Positions 7,755 to 16,674 of a DNA stretch of 64,000 nucleotides are shown piece after piece (within the stretch, counting starts at the first letter, position 1; the number at the start of each line of letters is the position of its first letter). Both the position numbers and the translations under genes were made by a program. Under the pieces are notes generated by a model. It was not told the DNA's origin, ran no database searches, and worked only from the letters and a program-made list of their open reading frames with translations. The stretch is from Macondimonas sp035325645 (GTDB lineage Bacteria > Pseudomonadota > Gammaproteobacteria > UBA5335): positions 1 through 64,000 of the forward strand of contig DAOKZK010000010.1 of the NCBI GenBank assembly GCA_035325645.1. Reading direction: 5' to 3'.

Positions 7755-8129
7755 ATGCCGACCCTAGTTGAACCGATGAACCTGGGCGACCTGCTGAAGT
7801 ACGAGGCGCCCAACCTGTACTCGCGCGACCCGGCCACCGTCGCCGCCGGCCAGAGCCTTGTCCTGGGCAGCGTCGTCGGCCGTGAGACCGCCACAAACAA
7901 GCTGAAGGCGCTCGATCCGGCCGCCACCGACGGCACCGAGCTGCCCGCCGGCGTGCTGATCGTCGACGCAGACGCCACCGCCGCCGACCTCGATGCGGTC
8001 ATCGTCGCGCGCCACGCCATCGTCGCCCGCCATGCGCTGGTCTGGCCCGCAGGGCTGACGCCCGCGCAGCAGTCCGCCGCCATCGCCGACCTCGAAGCGC
8101 GCGGCATCCTCGTTCGTGAAGGAGCCTGA
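7755..8129 (+). CDS. Head decoration protein, gpD-like
   Basis: 124 aa, starting MPTLVEPMNLGDLLKYE, with the pattern of the HDPD family: AAGQSLVLGSVVGRETATNK, then LPAGVLIVDADATAADLDA. It would trimerise on the expanded capsid and stabilise it, like lambda gpD. It lies two bases before the capsid gene, in the lambda order D-E. Confidence 0.9.
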   Translation: MPTLVEPMNLGDLLKYEAPNLYSRDPATVAAGQSLVLGSVVGRETATNKLKALDPAATDGTELPAGVLIVDADATAADLDAVIVARHAIVARHALVWPAGLTPAQQSAAIADLEARGILVREGA

Positions 8130-8131
8130 CC

Positions 8132-9136
8132 ATGCAGAATCCCTTTTCCAATCCCGCCTTCTCGATGGCGAGCCTCACCGCCGCCATCAACCTGATACCC
8201 AACCGCTACGGGCGGCTGGAGACCCTGGACCTGTTCCCCATCAAGCCGGTGCGTACCCGCCAGGTCGTGGTGGAGGAGATGCACGGCGTGCTGAACCTGC
8301 TGCCGACCCTGCCGCCCGGCTCGCCCGGCACCGTGGGCAAGCGCGGCAAGCGGGCGATGCGCGCCTTCGTCGTGCCGCACATCCCGCACGACGACGTGGT
8401 GCTGCCCGAGGAGGTCCAGGGCATCCGCAGCTTCGGGCAGGAGACCGAGACCGAGAGCGTGGCCGGCGTGCTCGCCCGCCACCTGGAGACCATGCGCAAC
8501 AAGCACGCCATCACCCTGGAGCACCTGCGCATGGGGGCGTTGAAGGGCGAGATCCTCGATGCCGATGCCACGCCACTGGTCAATCTCTACACCGAGTTCG
8601 GCATCACGCCCAAGAGCGTGAACTTCTCCCTCGGCAACGCCAACACCAACGTCAAGGGCAAGTGCGCCGAGGTGCTGCGCCACATCGAGGACAACCTCTC
8701 GGGCGAGTTCTCGACCGGCGTGCACTGCCTGTGCTCGCCCGAGTTCTTCGACGCGCTGACCGGCCACGCCAAGGTCGAGGAGGCCTACAAGAACTGGCAG
8801 CAGGGCGCGGTGCTCATCAACGACATGCGCCGCGGCTTCACCTTCGGCGGCATCACTTTCGAGGAGTACCGCGGCCAGGCGAGCGACGCGTCCGGCACCA
8901 CCCGGCGCTTCATCGCGGCGGGCGAGGCCCACTGCTTCCCGCTCGGCACCGTCGACACCTTCGCCACCTACGTCGCGCCCGCCGACTTCAACGAGACGGT
9001 CAACACCCTGGGCCTGCCGCTCTACGCCAAGCAGGAGCCGCGCAAGTTCGACCGCGGCACCGACCTGCACACCCAGAGCAACCCGCTGCCCATGTGCCAC
9101 CGGCCCGGTGTGCTGGTGAAGCTGACGGCAGCGTGA
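8132..9136 (+). CDS. Major capsid protein, lambda gpE family
   Basis: 334 aa, close to the family's usual length. It begins MQNPFSNPAFSMASLTAAIN and contains RYGRLETLDLFPIKPVRTRQ, the characteristic N-terminal region of phage capsid family E. Further matches are ANTNVKGKCAEVLRHIEDNL and the conserved C-terminal KFDRGTDLHTQSNPLP. It forms the icosahedral shell. It has a good ribosome binding site (AAGGAGC) and is tightly linked to the decoration gene. Confidence 0.95.
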   Translation: MQNPFSNPAFSMASLTAAINLIPNRYGRLETLDLFPIKPVRTRQVVVEEMHGVLNLLPTLPPGSPGTVGKRGKRAMRAFVVPHIPHDDVVLPEEVQGIRSFGQETETESVAGVLARHLETMRNKHAITLEHLRMGALKGEILDADATPLVNLYTEFGITPKSVNFSLGNANTNVKGKCAEVLRHIEDNLSGEFSTGVHCLCSPEFFDALTGHAKVEEAYKNWQQGAVLINDMRRGFTFGGITFEEYRGQASDASGTTRRFIAAGEAHCFPLGTVDTFATYVAPADFNETVNTLGLPLYAKQEPRKFDRGTDLHTQSNPLPMCHRPGVLVKLTAA

Positions 9137-9417
9137 TGACGCAGGTGACGGATCTATACGAGGCCGCCGGCCGCGCCGGGCTGCTCACCGACGTCATGGT
9201 GGGTTCGCTCACGGTGCAGTGCGTCTTCAGCGCCCCGGATGAGCTGGCGCTCGACGGGCTCGCACTGAACCGCGACTACCACCTCGAGTACCCGAGCGCC
9301 TGGCTCACCCTCGCCGCCGGCGACACGGTGGAGATCGCGGGAAGCCCGTATCGGGTGCGCGAGGTCCGCCAGCTGCGCGACGGCTCCGAGATGCAGGCCA
9401 AGCTGACCCGGCTATGA
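9136..9417 (+). CDS. Head-tail joining protein, FII-like
   Basis: 93 aa; the start overlaps the capsid stop. The sequence is beta-rich, with LTLAAGDTVEIAGSPYRVRE near the C-terminus. That matches small head-tail adaptors of the lambda FII type, which complete the head and receive the tail. Position between capsid and tail-terminator genes supports this; sequence evidence alone is moderate. Confidence 0.7.
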   Translation: MTQVTDLYEAAGRAGLLTDVMVGSLTVQCVFSAPDELALDGLALNRDYHLEYPSAWLTLAAGDTVEIAGSPYRVREVRQLRDGSEMQAKLTRL

Positions 9418-9842
9418 CGTCCTCCGTCCGCGAGCGCCTGGTCCGGGCGGTCGTGGCGCGTATCGGTCCCGCGATCGCACCGACGCCGCTGCATCGCCAG
9501 CCCACCGTGCCGCTCCCGCGCGAGGCGAGCCCCGCGCTCCTGCTGTTCATCGAAGGCGATCAGGTCCTCGCGCAGGCGAACGACCGGCTCGACCGCGCCC
9601 TGACGCTGAGGCTCGTCGCGCTCGCGCGCGAAGACGACGCCTTCGACGTGGCCGACGCGCTCATCGTCGCGGCGCACGGCGCGCTCATGGCCGAGCCGAG
9701 CCTCGGTGGGCTGGCCCTGGGCGTGCGCGAGATCGACTGCGAGTGGGACGCGGAGGACGCAGACAGCCAAGCCCTGGCCGTGCCCGCGCGCTACGAGATC
9801 CGCTACCGCACCCTGGCCTCCGACCTCACCCAAAAAGGATAG
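9414..9842 (+). CDS. Probable tail terminator / minor tail protein (gpU-like)
   Basis: 142 aa with an ATGA overlap to the preceding gene. The helical N-terminus (VRERLVRAVVARIGPAI), a middle strand, DAFDVADALIVAAHGALMA and the closing YEIRYRTLASDL match the layout of tail-completion/terminator proteins, which end YxIxYRT. It would cap the tail tube and join it to the head. Assigned by pattern and synteny. Confidence 0.65.
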   Translation: MTSSVRERLVRAVVARIGPAIAPTPLHRQPTVPLPREASPALLLFIEGDQVLAQANDRLDRALTLRLVALAREDDAFDVADALIVAAHGALMAEPSLGGLALGVREIDCEWDAEDADSQALAVPARYEIRYRTLASDLTQKG

Positions 9843-9847
9843 TCACC

Positions 9848-10015
9848 ATGCACATCGAACTCATCGAACCGCACACCCACGCCGGCCGACTCCACGCCCC
9901 CGGCGAGATCCTCGATCTCGACGAGGCAGCCGCCCAATGGCTGATCGAGCGCGGAGCCGCGCGGCCGGCCGACCCTCAACCCCAGACCCAGATCAAGACC
10001 CGTAAAGGAGACTGA
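9848..10015 (+). CDS. Small phage protein, 55 aa
   Basis: Starts MHIELIEPHTHAGRLHAPGE and contains LDLDEAAAQWLIERGAARPA, a short beta-hairpin-plus-helix domain often encoded just before the tail tube gene. It has a ribosome binding site (AAAAGGA) and lies three bases before the tube gene. Its role is unknown and it is probably soluble. The real-gene call rests on spacing, codon use and recurrent synteny. Confidence 0.7.
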   Translation: MHIELIEPHTHAGRLHAPGEILDLDEAAAQWLIERGAARPADPQPQTQIKTRKGD

Positions 10016-10017
10016 CC

Positions 10018-10770
10018 ATGCCTTACTTTTCCGGACAGGGGCGCGTCTACATCGGCGCCCGCGACGCACTCGGCAACCCGCAGGGCCTGGCCTACGTGGG
10101 CAACGTGCCCGAGCTCAAGGTCTCCCTCTCGGTGGAGACCCTGGAGCACCAGGAGTCGGTGAGCGGCCAGCGCCTCACCGACCTGCAGCTCATCAAGACC
10201 AAGAAGGGCGAGTTCGCCTGCACGCTGGAGGAGCTCATCACGACCAACCTGGCGCTCGCCCTCTACGGCGCCACCACCGCCCAGACCCCGGGCACGGTCA
10301 CCGCCGAGGCGCTGCCGAACCCGGTCACTCCCGGCAGCCTCTACCTACTCGCCAAGCAGGACGTCTCGTCGGTGGTGGTGAAGGACGCAAGCGCCACCCC
10401 CAAGACTCTGCCGGCCGCGCAGTACTCGGTGAACGCCAAGCACGGCTCGCTGGTGATCCTCGACGCCACCACCGGCGGACCCTACGTCGAGCCCTTCAAG
10501 GTCGACTACGCCTACGGCACGGCCTCGGTCACCGCGATGTTCACCCAGCCGCTGCCCGAGCGCTGGGTGCGCTTCGAGGGGCTCAACACCGCCGACGGCA
10601 ACCGCGAGGTGGTGATCGATCTCTACCGCGTGGCCATAAACCCGGCCAAGGAGCTCTCGGTCATCACCGACGAGCTGCTGAAGTTCGAGCTTTCGGGCCA
10701 GGTGCTGGCCGACACGCTCAAGCCCGCCGCCGGCGACCTCGGCCAGTTCGGCCGCGTCGTGCTGCTGTGA
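10018..10770 (+). CDS. Phage tail tube protein (gpV-like)
   Basis: 250 aa. Begins MPYFSGQGRVYIGARDALGN and contains NVPELKVSLSVETLEHQES, a hallmark of lambda-type tube proteins. A central domain (VVVKDASATPKTL) and the conserved RWVRFEGLNTADGNREVVID follow. Hexamers stack into the non-contractile tube whose length the tape measure sets. The ribosome binding site is AAAGGAG. It is followed by the chaperone pair, as in siphophages. Confidence 0.88.
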   Translation: MPYFSGQGRVYIGARDALGNPQGLAYVGNVPELKVSLSVETLEHQESVSGQRLTDLQLIKTKKGEFACTLEELITTNLALALYGATTAQTPGTVTAEALPNPVTPGSLYLLAKQDVSSVVVKDASATPKTLPAAQYSVNAKHGSLVILDATTGGPYVEPFKVDYAYGTASVTAMFTQPLPERWVRFEGLNTADGNREVVIDLYRVAINPAKELSVITDELLKFELSGQVLADTLKPAAGDLGQFGRVVLL

Positions 10771-10778
10771 GGTGAGCG

Positions 10779-11195
10779 ATGAGCGCATTCGACGCCTTTC
10801 CGCCGGCTCCGGTCATGCTCGACGTCGGCGGCGAGTCCCTGGAGATCACCCCGATCCGGGTCGGCGAGGTGCCGGCGCTGATCAAAGCCGTGCGTCCGTT
10901 CGCCGGGCAACTGTCGGCGGAACCGGACTGGCTGGTGCTGCTCGCCGAGCATGGAGAGTCCTTGCTCTGCGCACTCGCCGTCGCCGCGCGCCGCGAGCGG
11001 GCATGGGTCGAGCGGCTGTCCCTGGACGATGCCGTTCGCCTGGCCGCCGCCCTGTTCGAGGTGAACGCGGATTTTTTCGTGCAACGGCTGGCGCCGGCCG
11101 TGCAGCACGCGGCCGCGCGGGTGAACGGCCGGCTGAGTGGGGCGACGCCTTCCACCGCCTCATCCGCTCCGGGCACCGCCTCCCCGACGTCCTGA
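10779..11195 (+). CDS. Tail assembly chaperone (gpG-like)
   Basis: 138 aa. Starts MSAFDAFPPAPVMLDVGGES and contains ITPIRVGEVPALIKAV, a common opening for tail chaperones located between tube and tape measure. The last ~15 residues (SGATPSTASSAPGTASPTS) are low-complexity, as expected where a zero-frame product reads past a frameshift site. The -1 frame stays open through and beyond this end. The protein would coat the tape measure during assembly. Confidence 0.8.
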   Translation: MSAFDAFPPAPVMLDVGGESLEITPIRVGEVPALIKAVRPFAGQLSAEPDWLVLLAEHGESLLCALAVAARRERAWVERLSLDDAVRLAAALFEVNADFFVQRLAPAVQHAAARVNGRLSGATPSTASSAPGTASPTS

Positions 11196-11350
11196 ACTAC
11201 ACCCTCGCCCAGATGGAGACCTTTCTCGCGGCCGAGGCGCGTGACGAGCGCGAACGCCTCAACGCACTGCTCGTGGTCACCGCCGTCGGCAGCCAAGGCG
11301 ACCGGCGTGCCATCGAACGGCTGCAGCGGGAGCTCGGCCATGCGGATTAG
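11136..11350 (+). CDS. T extension of the chaperone, probably made by -1 frameshift (gpGT-like)
   Basis: In the -1 frame relative to the chaperone, an open reading frame continues with EWGDAFHRLIRSGHRLPDVL and then YTLAQMETFLAAEARDERER, ending at 11350. There is no good start codon at its beginning; the first ATG is well inside. The layout is that of lambda G and GT, where a programmed -1 slip adds the T domain that recruits tape measure and tube subunits. A G-run at 11139-11142 is the most likely slip zone, but I see no textbook heptamer. The exact junction is inference. Confidence 0.6.
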
Positions 11351-11981
11351 TCTCTCCGCCACCGGCCTGTTCGACCCGAGGCAGCTCGCTGCTTGGTCCG
11401 CCGAGCGCCGCAAGGCCATCCACAAGGCGGTCGCGCGCGGCATGCAGTCGGGCGGGCGTGAGGTGCGCGATGCGGCCCGTGCACAGATGAGCACGGCGTT
11501 CCAGGTGAAGCGCGCGAGCTTCGTATCAAGCATGCGGGCGAAGGTCCTCGACAAGAAGCCCGGGCGGCTGCCGGCCCTGCTGGTCGGCAGCAAGATCCCC
11601 TGGTTGGGCGTGCACGAGCGGGGCGGCACGGTGACGGGCAATCTGCTGATCCCGCTGCTGCCCGGGCGCATAGGCCCGAAGCGCTTCCGCCAGGTGGTGG
11701 ATTCGCTGATGCGCTCCGGCAACGCCTACTTCGTCGAGAAGGACGGCAAGGTCATCCTGATGGCCGAGAACATCCGCGAGAACGCCGCACCGCTCGCCCG
11801 ATTCAAGCGCGCCGAGCGTGCCCGCACCGGCGCCAAGCAGATCAGGCGCGGCCAGGAGATCCCCGTCGCCGTGCTGGTCAAGTCCGTGTCGCTCAAACGA
11901 CGCCTCGACCTCGCCGGCTCCGTGCAGCGGACGTTGCCGCGTCTCGCGGGCGCGATCCAGAACGAACTGACGAAAGCCTGA
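11340..11981 (+). CDS. Minor tail protein upstream of tape measure, family uncertain
   Basis: 213 aa; the start overlaps the end of the T frame. It begins MRISLSATGLFDPRQLAAWS. Segments such as GMQSGGREVRDAARAQM and the beta patch IPWLGVHERGGTVTGNL resemble gpZ/HK97-gp10-like tail completion proteins. The C-terminus is basic and helical. Its stop overlaps the tape-measure start. Tail assembly is very likely; the exact family is not certain. Confidence 0.65.
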   Translation: MRISLSATGLFDPRQLAAWSAERRKAIHKAVARGMQSGGREVRDAARAQMSTAFQVKRASFVSSMRAKVLDKKPGRLPALLVGSKIPWLGVHERGGTVTGNLLIPLLPGRIGPKRFRQVVDSLMRSGNAYFVEKDGKVILMAENIRENAAPLARFKRAERARTGAKQIRRGQEIPVAVLVKSVSLKRRLDLAGSVQRTLPRLAGAIQNELTKA

Positions 11982-14485
11982 TGGCCAACAACCGCGCACA
12001 ACTCCTGATCACGGCCGTCGACCAGACCCGGGGCGCTTTCGACTCGATCAAGCGTAACCTCGGCGGCCTGGGCGACGCCGCGCGCTCCCTCAACGGGCTG
12101 CTCGCGAATCTCGGCGTGGCCGTCTCGGCGGCGGGGCTCGGGGCGATGGTCAAGTCCTCGCTGGAGTCGGCGGACGCGCTCAGCAAGCTGTCCCAGCGGG
12201 TCGGCATCACCGTGGAGTCGCTGTCGACCCTGATACCGGCGGCGGATCTGTCGGGGGTCTCGGCGGAGAAGTTCGAGGGCGGGCTGCGCAAGCTCGCCAC
12301 CCGCATGCTGGAGGCGGCCACCGGCACGGAGGACGTGGCCCGCAGCTTCGCCGCCATCGGCGTCGCCTTCCAGAACCAGGACGGCACGCTGCGCGCCACC
12401 GACCAGGTGCTACTCGACCTGGCCGACCGCTTCAAGGCGCTGCCCGATGGGGCCGAGAAGACGGCGCTCGCGGTCGAGATCTTCGGCAAGTCGGGCGCGG
12501 ACCTGATCCCCTTCCTCAACCAGGGACGCGAGGGCATCGGGGCGCTGACCGCGGAGCTGCAATCCCTCGGCGTGCAGATCGGGGGCGACACCGCCGCCCA
12601 GGCGGAGGTCTTCAACGACGCCTTGGCCCAGGTGCGCCTGGCCGTGACCAGCATCGGCAACCGCATCATCGAGGCTTTCCTGCCGGCCTTGAACGACATG
12701 GCGCTCGGCATGGTGGAGTCGGCCAAGGAAGGCGGGACGCTACGGGCGGTGCTGGACGGCATCCTGCTGGCGTTGAAGACGGTGGCGCTGGGCGCGGCCA
12801 CCGTGGGCAAGGCCTTCGTCGCCCTGGGCGAAGCCATCGGGGGTGGCATGGCCGCCGCCGTGGAGGCCCTCTCCGGCAACGTCTCGGGGGCCAAAGCCAT
12901 CATCGCCGACCTCAAGGGCAGCCTAGTCCAGCGCCTGGACGAGCTGGCCCAGTTCCGCGACAGCCTGTTCGAGCCCAAACCCATCACGGTTCGGGCTCCC
13001 GCCATCAAGGCCGACCCCGCCCTCGTCGAGCGCCTGAAAGCCCCGGGCAAACCGGCGGCGGACACCGGCACCGCCCGCGTGAGTCTGGCGAAGTCGCAGG
13101 CGGACGCGGAGCTCAAGCTCCTCAAGGATGCGCTCGACGCCCAAGGCCGCGCCCTCGACCGGGCGCTCGAAGACCGGCTGATCTCCATCGGCGACTACTA
13201 TGCGGCCAAGACCGCGCTGGAGACGCGCGAGGTCGATGCGGAGATCGCGCGCCTGCAGGGCCTGTTGGCCGAGCAGCGGCGTCTCTCGACCGCGGGCAAG
13301 GACGAAGGCGCGCGGCTGCGCGCCCGGGCGGAGGTCGCCAAGCTCGAGGCCGACCTCATCGTCCTCAACAACAAACGGGCCGACGTCGAGGTCGCCAACG
13401 CCCGCAAGGCCCTCGAGGCCGAGCGCGGCCTGCGCGAGGAGCTCACCCGCGTGCGGGAGGAGCTGCTGGACCTGACCGGTGCCGCCACGGCGGAGGACCG
13501 TCGCGCCGCGATCGCGCGGCAGTACCAGGGACTCATCGGGCGCCTGCGAGCCGAGGGCGACAGCGAAGGCGTGGCAACGGTGGGGCGCCTCATCGACGTC
13601 AAGGCTGCGGCCGCCGATCTCGCCGCCTATGAGCGGCAGTTCAACGAGGCGCTGGCGCGCATGCGCGCCGCCGAGGAGTCGATCAACCTGCAGCGCCAGT
13701 CGGGGCTGCTCACGGAATCCCAGGCCCGCCAGCAGATCCTCGCGCTACATCGGGAAACCGGGGCGGCGCTGGAAGGACTGTTGCCACAACTGGAGGCCGC
13801 CGCCACCGCCATCGGCCCCGAGGCGGCGGCACGCGTGCAGGCCTGGAAGAACGAGATCGCGCAGGTGAAGCTCGTGGTGGACGACGTGGCGGTCGCCATC
13901 GACGGGGCGGTGCAGGACGGCTTCGCGCAGATGTTCGAGGCCATCGGCAGCGGCGCCAAGTCGGCCAAGGACGCCTTCGCCGACTTCGCCCGGGAGGTAG
14001 CAGCCGCCATCAACCGCATCGCCTCGCAGAAGCTCGCCGAGGCGCTGTTCGGCAACCTGTTCGGAGGCGGCGGTGCGGGCGGATTCAGCCTGGGATCGCT
14101 GATCTCGTCGTTGTTCCAGGGCTTCGCCGGCGGCGGCTACGTCACCGGTCCGGGCACCTCCACCAGCGACTCGATCCCGGCGCGGCTCTCCGCCGGCGAA
14201 TACGTGCTCAACGCCGCCGCCGTGAAGCGCGTGGGCGTGGCGTTCCTGGAGGCGATCAACGGCATCGAAGGCGGACCGCGCATCCAGGGGCCCCGGCTCG
14301 CTTTCGCCGCCGGCGGGTTGGTGCCCGAGACGCCGCCCCCGCAACCGCAGGGCCAGGCGGTGCGCATCGTCAACGTGATCGACCCGGCGATGGCCGCCGA
14401 CTACCTCAACTCGTCCGCGGGCGAGAAGACCATCCTCAACATCCTGCAACGCAACGCCGGCGCGGTGCGACAGGTCCTGCGCTGA
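11981..14485 (+). CDS. Tail tape measure protein (gpH-like)
   Basis: 834 aa. Starts MANNRAQLLITAVDQTRGAF and is dominated by long Ala/Leu/Glu-rich helices (coiled coil, about residues 370-660). A hydrophobic patch (MVKSSLESADALSKLSQRVG) lies near the N-terminus, and the typical C-terminal signature GPGTSTSDSIPARLSAGEYV is present. It sets tail length and is ejected into the host envelope with the DNA. At roughly 1.5 angstrom per residue the tail would be about 125 nm, a rough estimate. Synteny is fully consistent. Confidence 0.93.
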   Translation: MANNRAQLLITAVDQTRGAFDSIKRNLGGLGDAARSLNGLLANLGVAVSAAGLGAMVKSSLESADALSKLSQRVGITVESLSTLIPAADLSGVSAEKFEGGLRKLATRMLEAATGTEDVARSFAAIGVAFQNQDGTLRATDQVLLDLADRFKALPDGAEKTALAVEIFGKSGADLIPFLNQGREGIGALTAELQSLGVQIGGDTAAQAEVFNDALAQVRLAVTSIGNRIIEAFLPALNDMALGMVESAKEGGTLRAVLDGILLALKTVALGAATVGKAFVALGEAIGGGMAAAVEALSGNVSGAKAIIADLKGSLVQRLDELAQFRDSLFEPKPITVRAPAIKADPALVERLKAPGKPAADTGTARVSLAKSQADAELKLLKDALDAQGRALDRALEDRLISIGDYYAAKTALETREVDAEIARLQGLLAEQRRLSTAGKDEGARLRARAEVAKLEADLIVLNNKRADVEVANARKALEAERGLREELTRVREELLDLTGAATAEDRRAAIARQYQGLIGRLRAEGDSEGVATVGRLIDVKAAAADLAAYERQFNEALARMRAAEESINLQRQSGLLTESQARQQILALHRETGAALEGLLPQLEAAATAIGPEAAARVQAWKNEIAQVKLVVDDVAVAIDGAVQDGFAQMFEAIGSGAKSAKDAFADFAREVAAAINRIASQKLAEALFGNLFGGGGAGGFSLGSLISSLFQGFAGGGYVTGPGTSTSDSIPARLSAGEYVLNAAAVKRVGVAFLEAINGIEGGPRIQGPRLAFAAGGLVPETPPPQPQGQAVRIVNVIDPAMAADYLNSSAGEKTILNILQRNAGAVRQVLR

Positions 14486-14495
14486 AGGCGACGAT

Positions 14496-15746
14496 ATGGC
14501 ATTCGAAATCGGCACCGCCGCCAACCATGTGGATCTCTTCGAACGACTCGTCACGTTCCTGAGCACCGGGCTCGGGGCCGCGGAGAACTGGCAGGTGCTC
14601 CGGCACACCGGGGTCTCCGAGATCGACGCCAGCTCCTTCGTGGTCAACTGGGAACCCTGGACCGCCTTCAAGGGCCCGTACCACGCGCACGCGAACGGCT
14701 GGGCGACGGCCGTCGGGCAGTACGCCAACAGCTGGCTGCGCTGGAAGATGGTCCAGCCGTTCGACATCGCCCGGCTGACCCTGGTCGGCAGCGCCACCGC
14801 GAACCAGTCCCCCAGGGACTTCACGCTGCAATGGTCGGATGACGGGATCAATTGGACCGACCGGAAGGTCTTCACCGGCGTCACCTGGGCCAACAACGAA
14901 GCGAAGGAGTTCACGATCGATGGCACCTCGCCGGGGGCGAAGTCCCACTGGCGAATCTTCGTCTCGGCCAACGGCGGCAACACCACCAGCACCGTCATCA
15001 GGCAGGTGCTGCTGCCCGAATGGCAGATCTACCAGGACTTCAACCACGCGCGCCGGCCGGCGGTTTGGTTCAAGGCGCCGGGCATGACCGGCTTCGATCC
15101 GTGCTACATCAACTTCCAGCTGTACGATCGCCCGACCAACGATTACTACAACATCGCCGTCACCGGCTGCACGGGCTTCGTGGGCGCCGCCCAGTTCGAC
15201 GATCAGCCGGGTGCGCTCACTGCCCTGGCGATCCCGTTGTGGAATCAGCCCATCCCGTATTGGTTCAGCGGCAACGGTCAGCGAGTCATCATCTCGGCCA
15301 AGGTCGACACGGCCTACCTCTCGAGCTACGCGGGGAAGATGCTGCCCTTCGGCACTCCCCAGCAGTATCCCTACCCGCTGCTGATCGGCGCGCCGCTGCC
15401 GTCCGCCTCAGGGACGCGCTACTCCGACAGCGCCGTGAACCTGCCCTACAAGGGCAATCGGACGACGCTGAAACTGCGCAAGAACGACGGATCGTGGATT
15501 CAGCCCCAGGCCTGGCCGTACTCGAAGACCACGACGTTCCGCGACACCAACGGCGCTTACCCCTTGCTGCCGATCACCCTGTACGACACGTCGAACACCT
15601 ACGGCGTGCTTGACGGCATCCATTTCGTCACCGGCTTCGGCAATGCGGTCGAGAACACGGTGACCGTGGGGACGGAGACCCACGTCGTCCTGCAGGACGT
15701 GACCCGCAACGGGCTCAGCGACTTCTTCGCCTTGAGGATCGGGTGA
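14496..15746 (+). CDS. Tail-tip protein with discoidin-like domain
   Basis: 416 aa. Residues ~70-170 show an F5/8 type C (discoidin) pattern: WLRWKMVQPFDIARLTLVGS, then FTLQWSDDGINWTDRKVFTG and HWRIFVSANGG. Such domains bind glycans or cell-surface ligands. The rest is beta-rich and of unknown family (many Trp, Tyr and Pro). It lies right after the tape measure, where lambda has gpM, so a distal tail or receptor-contact role is likely. Not a standard lambda protein. Confidence 0.7.
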   Translation: MAFEIGTAANHVDLFERLVTFLSTGLGAAENWQVLRHTGVSEIDASSFVVNWEPWTAFKGPYHAHANGWATAVGQYANSWLRWKMVQPFDIARLTLVGSATANQSPRDFTLQWSDDGINWTDRKVFTGVTWANNEAKEFTIDGTSPGAKSHWRIFVSANGGNTTSTVIRQVLLPEWQIYQDFNHARRPAVWFKAPGMTGFDPCYINFQLYDRPTNDYYNIAVTGCTGFVGAAQFDDQPGALTALAIPLWNQPIPYWFSGNGQRVIISAKVDTAYLSSYAGKMLPFGTPQQYPYPLLIGAPLPSASGTRYSDSAVNLPYKGNRTTLKLRKNDGSWIQPQAWPYSKTTTFRDTNGAYPLLPITLYDTSNTYGVLDGIHFVTGFGNAVENTVTVGTETHVVLQDVTRNGLSDFFALRIG

Positions 15747-16672
15747 TGGCCTATCAGACCGGCGTCATCACCTCGGCCGCAGACCTGGTCGTCGCCATCA
15801 CGGATTTCGCGGTGGCCAACGGCTGGACGGCCAACGGCAACGTGTTGAGCAAGGGCGGTACCTACATCCGTCTGACGGCGCCGAGCGCTTCCGAGGTCCG
15901 CATCGAGGGCGCGAGAAACGGCAACTTCGTCGCGCCCGACCTGTGCGGGCGTCATTCCCGGATCTACAACACCGCGTGGCCGGCCTCGGCCACCTATCAC
16001 CTCGCGGCGTTCGACAACCCGGATACCGTCTGGTGCACGATCAACTTCGCCGTAACCACTCACCAGCACATCGGCTTCGGCACGGTCGAGAAGTACGGCA
16101 ACTGGGCTGGCGGCGGATGGTTCCATGCTCAGCACACGCCGGCCTCCGCGGACGGCGGCGTGTGCTCGCTCATTGACGGCTCGCAGCAACCCTACTACCC
16201 GAGCAGCCCGAGAGAGTGTGCGCTCTTCTGGAGCCCCTCCATGCGCGACTCCTGGAACGGCTATTACCAGGAGAACGCCGCCAGCAATCTCCACTGCGAA
16301 CTGCGAGGCTACGTCTGGGAGCCGCCCATCGGGAGCACGGCGATCGGCGTGCATTGCCCGACCATCGTCTCCCCGATCCACAAGTACAACCCGAACGTGT
16401 TCAACGGCCAGACGGTGCTGACGCCGTTCCAGTTGTTCCTGCAGAACACGGACGGCCACTACATGAGCATCGGCCACGTCGGCCATCTGCGGTTCGTGCG
16501 CCTGACCAACTACAACCCGGGCGACGTGATCGAGCTGGGCACCGACCGCTGGAAGCTCTTTCCCTGGCACATCAAGAACGCGGCCTATCCGGACGGCAAG
16601 CAGGTGGCCTACAGCGACGGCAACTACAGCACGGGGCTCCTGGGGGTCGCCGTGCACTACGACGGGCCCTGA
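15743..16672 (+). CDS. Hypothetical tail protein, 309 aa
   Basis: ATGA overlap with the preceding gene. Opens with AYQTGVITSAADLVVAITDF and then an aromatic-rich beta domain; the late part contains HIGFGTVEKYGNW and GSTAIGVHCPTIVSPIHKYN. I recognise no family with confidence. Its place between two tail-tip genes indicates a structural tail or adhesion component. Confidence 0.65.
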   Translation: MMAYQTGVITSAADLVVAITDFAVANGWTANGNVLSKGGTYIRLTAPSASEVRIEGARNGNFVAPDLCGRHSRIYNTAWPASATYHLAAFDNPDTVWCTINFAVTTHQHIGFGTVEKYGNWAGGGWFHAQHTPASADGGVCSLIDGSQQPYYPSSPRECALFWSPSMRDSWNGYYQENAASNLHCELRGYVWEPPIGSTAIGVHCPTIVSPIHKYNPNVFNGQTVLTPFQLFLQNTDGHYMSIGHVGHLRFVRLTNYNPGDVIELGTDRWKLFPWHIKNAAYPDGKQVAYSDGNYSTGLLGVAVHYDGP

Positions 16673-16674
16673 TC

